DNA of 42,948 nucleotides, taken from Neomegalonema sp. (GTDB lineage Bacteria; Pseudomonadota; Alphaproteobacteria; Rhodobacterales; Rhodobacteraceae). This document shows, one piece after another, positions 40,967 to 42,948 of the stretch. The position numbers and the translations under genes were made by a program. Location: the NCBI RefSeq assembly GCF_028688855.1, contig NZ_JAQTXI010000027.1, positions 1 to 42,948 on the forward strand, in the 5' to 3' direction. Every line of letters begins with the position of its first letter. Positions within the stretch are counted from its first letter, which is position 1. The notes under the pieces were generated by a model. It was not told the origin of the DNA. It did not search any database and worked only from the letters and a program-made list of their open reading frames with translations.

Positions 40967-42445
40967 ATGCAGCGGATCTTCGCATCCTCTCTTGCGGGCG
41001 CGATTCTGCTCGCCTCGGCGGGAGGCGCCTTCGCCAGGGACAGCCTCACTGCAGGCGAAGTGCTGGAGCCTCCGGGGCTGGACCCCACCGCCAACGCGGC
41101 TTCGGCCATCCGCCGCGTGACCTACGCCAACCTCTACGAGGGTCTGGTGCGCGTCGCCGAGGATGGTTCGGTGCAGCCCGGCCTCGCGGAGAGCTGGGCG
41201 TGGTCGCCGGAGGATCTGGCTTACACGTTCAAGCTGCGCGAAGGCGTGAAGTTCCATGACGGCGCCCCCTTCGACTGCTCGGTGGTGAAGTTCTCCTACG
41301 AACGCGCCGTGGCGCCGGATTCGGTCAACGCCCAGAAGGGCCTCTTCGAGCCCATCGAAAGCACCGAATGCCCCGATCCGCTGACGGCGGTGGTGAAGCT
41401 CAAGCGGGCGGCGCCGAATTTCCTCTTCGGCATGGGCTGGGGCGACGCGGTGATGATCTCGCCCGCCTCCGCCGAGACCAACAAGACCAATCCGGTGGGC
41501 ACGGGGCCCTTCCGCTTCAAGCGCTGGGTGCAGGGCGACCGCGTCGAGCTGGAGCGCAATCCCGATTACTGGGGCGAGCCCGCGCCGCTCGCCTCCGTGA
41601 CCTTCAAGTTCATCAGCGATCCTTCGGCGGCGGCGGCGGCGGTCCTCTCCGGCGAAGTGGACTACTTCGGGCAATTCGAGGCCGCCGAGCTTCTCGAAAG
41701 GCTGCGGGCGGATCCGGACCTTCAGGTCGACATCGGCTCGACGACCGGCAAGGTCATGATGTCGCTGAACAACGCCCGCGCGCCCTTCGACGACCTCCGG
41801 GTGCGTCGGGCTCTGGCCCACGCCATCGACCGGCCGAGCTTCGTCGAGGCGGTGAACTCGGGCTACGGATTGCCCATCGGCTCGCACCAGACTCCCGCCG
41901 AACCGGGCTACGTGGACCTCAGCGAAACCTACCCCTATGATCCCGACAAGGCCCGCGCGCTGCTCGCCGAGGCCGGGGTGAAGCCCGGAACGCGCTTCAC
42001 GCTCGTCCTGCCGCCGCCCGCCTACGCGCGTCGGGGCGGAGAGGTGATCGCCGCCTATCTCGCCGAGGTGGGGATTCAGGTCGATCTCGTCCCGGTGGAG
42101 TTCGCGCAATGGCTGGATCAGGTCTTCGCGCGCGCCGATTACGACGCGACCATCATCGCCCACACCGAAGCCCGGGACCTCGACGTCTACGCCCGCGATT
42201 TCTACTACTACAACTATGATGACCCGGAATACAAGGCGCTCTACCGGGATTACGCCGGAACCGTGGACGAGGCCGCCCGTCTGGAGCTTCTCGGAGAGCT
42301 TCAGCGCAAGCTCGCCGCGGACGAGCCCAACGTCTATCTCTACGCCCTGCCCAAGATCAGCGTGCGCAACGGGAAGCTCCAGGGCGTCTGGAGCAATCTC
42401 CCGCTGCCGGTCAACGATCTGACCAGGGTCCGTTGGGCCGAGTGA
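40967..42445 (+). CDS. ABC importer substrate-binding protein, peptide/solute family 5
   Basis: A 492-residue periplasmic binding protein of the DppA/OppA type. The signal peptide is MQRIFASSLAGAILLASAGG, then AFA, with the cut near residue 23. Hallmarks are EPPGLDPTANA, YANLYEGLVRV, LRAEGVKF-like KLREGVKFHDGAPFD, GTGPFRFKRW and RRALAHAIDRPSFVEAV. I chose ATG 40967 with an AGGAGGAC ribosome site; frames starting further upstream lack a signal peptide. The ligand cannot be told from sequence. The permease gene follows 115 bp later. Confidence 0.88.
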   Translation: MQRIFASSLAGAILLASAGGAFARDSLTAGEVLEPPGLDPTANAASAIRRVTYANLYEGLVRVAEDGSVQPGLAESWAWSPEDLAYTFKLREGVKFHDGAPFDCSVVKFSYERAVAPDSVNAQKGLFEPIESTECPDPLTAVVKLKRAAPNFLFGMGWGDAVMISPASAETNKTNPVGTGPFRFKRWVQGDRVELERNPDYWGEPAPLASVTFKFISDPSAAAAAVLSGEVDYFGQFEAAELLERLRADPDLQVDIGSTTGKVMMSLNNARAPFDDLRVRRALAHAIDRPSFVEAVNSGYGLPIGSHQTPAEPGYVDLSETYPYDPDKARALLAEAGVKPGTRFTLVLPPPAYARRGGEVIAAYLAEVGIQVDLVPVEFAQWLDQVFARADYDATIIAHTEARDLDVYARDFYYYNYDDPEYKALYRDYAGTVDEAARLELLGELQRKLAADEPNVYLYALPKISVRNGKLQGVWSNLPLPVNDLTRVRWAE

Positions 42446-42475
42446 GCGCCGCCGCGCGCCCCCTCTGAATCCCGG

Positions 42476-42548
42476 CCGGAGCGCCCGCCTCCCGAGGCGC
42501 GGCGCTCCGGCTTTCCTGCAAGGCCGCGCAGCCTGCAAGGCCGCGCAG
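42476..42548 (+). repeat. hairpin plus 17-bp tandem repeat between binding protein and permease
   Basis: CCGGAGCGCC pairs with GGCGCTCCGG (42476-42510). It is followed by two perfect head-to-tail copies of a 17-bp unit, cctgcaaggccgcgcag (42515-42531 and 42532-42548), ending just before the permease ribosome site. The hairpin is the kind that lowers downstream expression relative to the binding protein. Confidence 0.65.
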
Positions 42549-42560
42549 AAGGAGTCCCGC

Positions 42561-42948
42561 ATGACGAGCTATGTGCTGGGGCGTCTCGTCTCGCTGCTCC
42601 TGACGACGCTGGCCGCCTCGCTGATCGTCTTCCTGCTGATGCAGGTGCTGCCGGGAGATCCGGCGGCGGTGATGCTCGGGGTGAACGCCCAGCCGGAGAC
42701 CCTCGCCGCCCTGAGGACGAAGCTCGGCCTCGACGCTCCGCTCTGGACGCGCTATCTGGACTGGATCGGCGGCTTTCCCTCCGGAGATTTCGGCGTCAGC
42801 TACACCTATTCCGTGCCGATCAGCGAATTGCTGGGGCCGCGCGTCATGGTGACCCTGCCTCTGGCGCTGCTCTCCATGGCGATTTCGGTCGGGGTGGCGC
42901 TGCCGGTGGGCGTCTACGCCGCCTCGCGACGCGGAAAGGCCGGAGATT
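42561..42948 (+). CDS. ABC importer permease, DppB type (cut by window end)
   Basis: The first 129 residues of an inner-membrane permease. The N-terminus MTSYVLGRLVSLLLTTLAAS and LMQVLPGDPAAVMLG match the DppB/OppB family, followed by the LGLDAPLWTRYLDWIGG segment and the start of the transport domain. AAGGAG precedes the ATG. It is the expected second gene of the importer operon; the rest lies outside the window. Confidence 0.9.
   Translation, partial: MTSYVLGRLVSLLLTTLAASLIVFLLMQVLPGDPAAVMLGVNAQPETLAALRTKLGLDAPLWTRYLDWIGGFPSGDFGVSYTYSVPISELLGPRVMVTLPLALLSMAISVGVALPVGVYAASRRGKAGD

Noticed and set aside
1..42948. tRNA, rRNA or CRISPR array anywhere in the window
   Set aside because: I saw no regularly spaced repeat arrays and no recognisable tRNA or rRNA sequence on either strand by eye.

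Overview
The window reads as a chromosome segment of a GC-rich (third positions strongly G/C) Gram-negative bacterium, most likely an alphaproteobacterium. The signs are a divergent dctA/dctBD locus, a redox-cysteine OxyR, Tat-exported flavoenzyme partners, an imelysin/DUF1111/DUF1513 iron operon and alphaproteobacterial-style IS5, IS3 and IS481 debris. I cannot fix the genus from sequence alone.

Layout: (1) 0.1-4.7 kb, C4-dicarboxylate transporter dctA with its divergent two-component pair dctB-dctD; this DctD has lost the canonical GAFTGA loop and the Walker B glutamate. (2) 4.8-10.1 kb, a transposon graveyard: two IS5-type elements with recognisable ends, remnants of three IS3-type elements and one IS481-type element, and broken vapC and LuxR-type genes. 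(3) 10.1-25.2 kb, the core island: oxyR (minus strand); a Tat-exported small subunit plus GMC flavoprotein pair; a soluble di-iron monooxygenase operon prmA-prmB-prmC-prmD (propane/acetone type) followed by an amidohydrolase, a DUF59-type protein, a divergent GroEL and a glyoxalase-I-like protein; then a second GMC pair and a strong terminator. A good sigma-54 promoter and tandem 33-bp-spaced direct repeats lie upstream of prmA. (4) 25.2-30.0 kb, small genes of unknown function, including a beta-propeller protein in a three-gene minus-strand operon and a 0.9-kb gap. (5) 30.2-34.1 kb, an AcoR/MimR-type sigma-54 activator with intact GAFTGA, followed by an FAD D-lactate dehydrogenase. (6) 34.4-39.3 kb, an imelysin - dihaem DUF1111 - imelysin - DUF1513 operon. 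(7) 39.4-42.9 kb, a chromate transporter and the start of a peptide-type ABC importer, cut by the window edge.

How it may work together (inference): the activator at 30.2 kb probably drives the sigma-54 promoter of the prm operon. The monooxygenase would oxidise propane to 2-propanol and/or acetone to acetol, and the two GMC dehydrogenases would oxidise the alcohols formed. The glyoxalase-like protein and D-lactate dehydrogenase suggest that methylglyoxal leaves as D-lactate and then pyruvate. The most notable detail is that the two GMC paralogues have diverged in electron transfer. The first has a C-x5-C-x3-C iron-sulfur motif and a Tat-signalled partner; the second has lost all three cysteines and its partner has no signal peptide.
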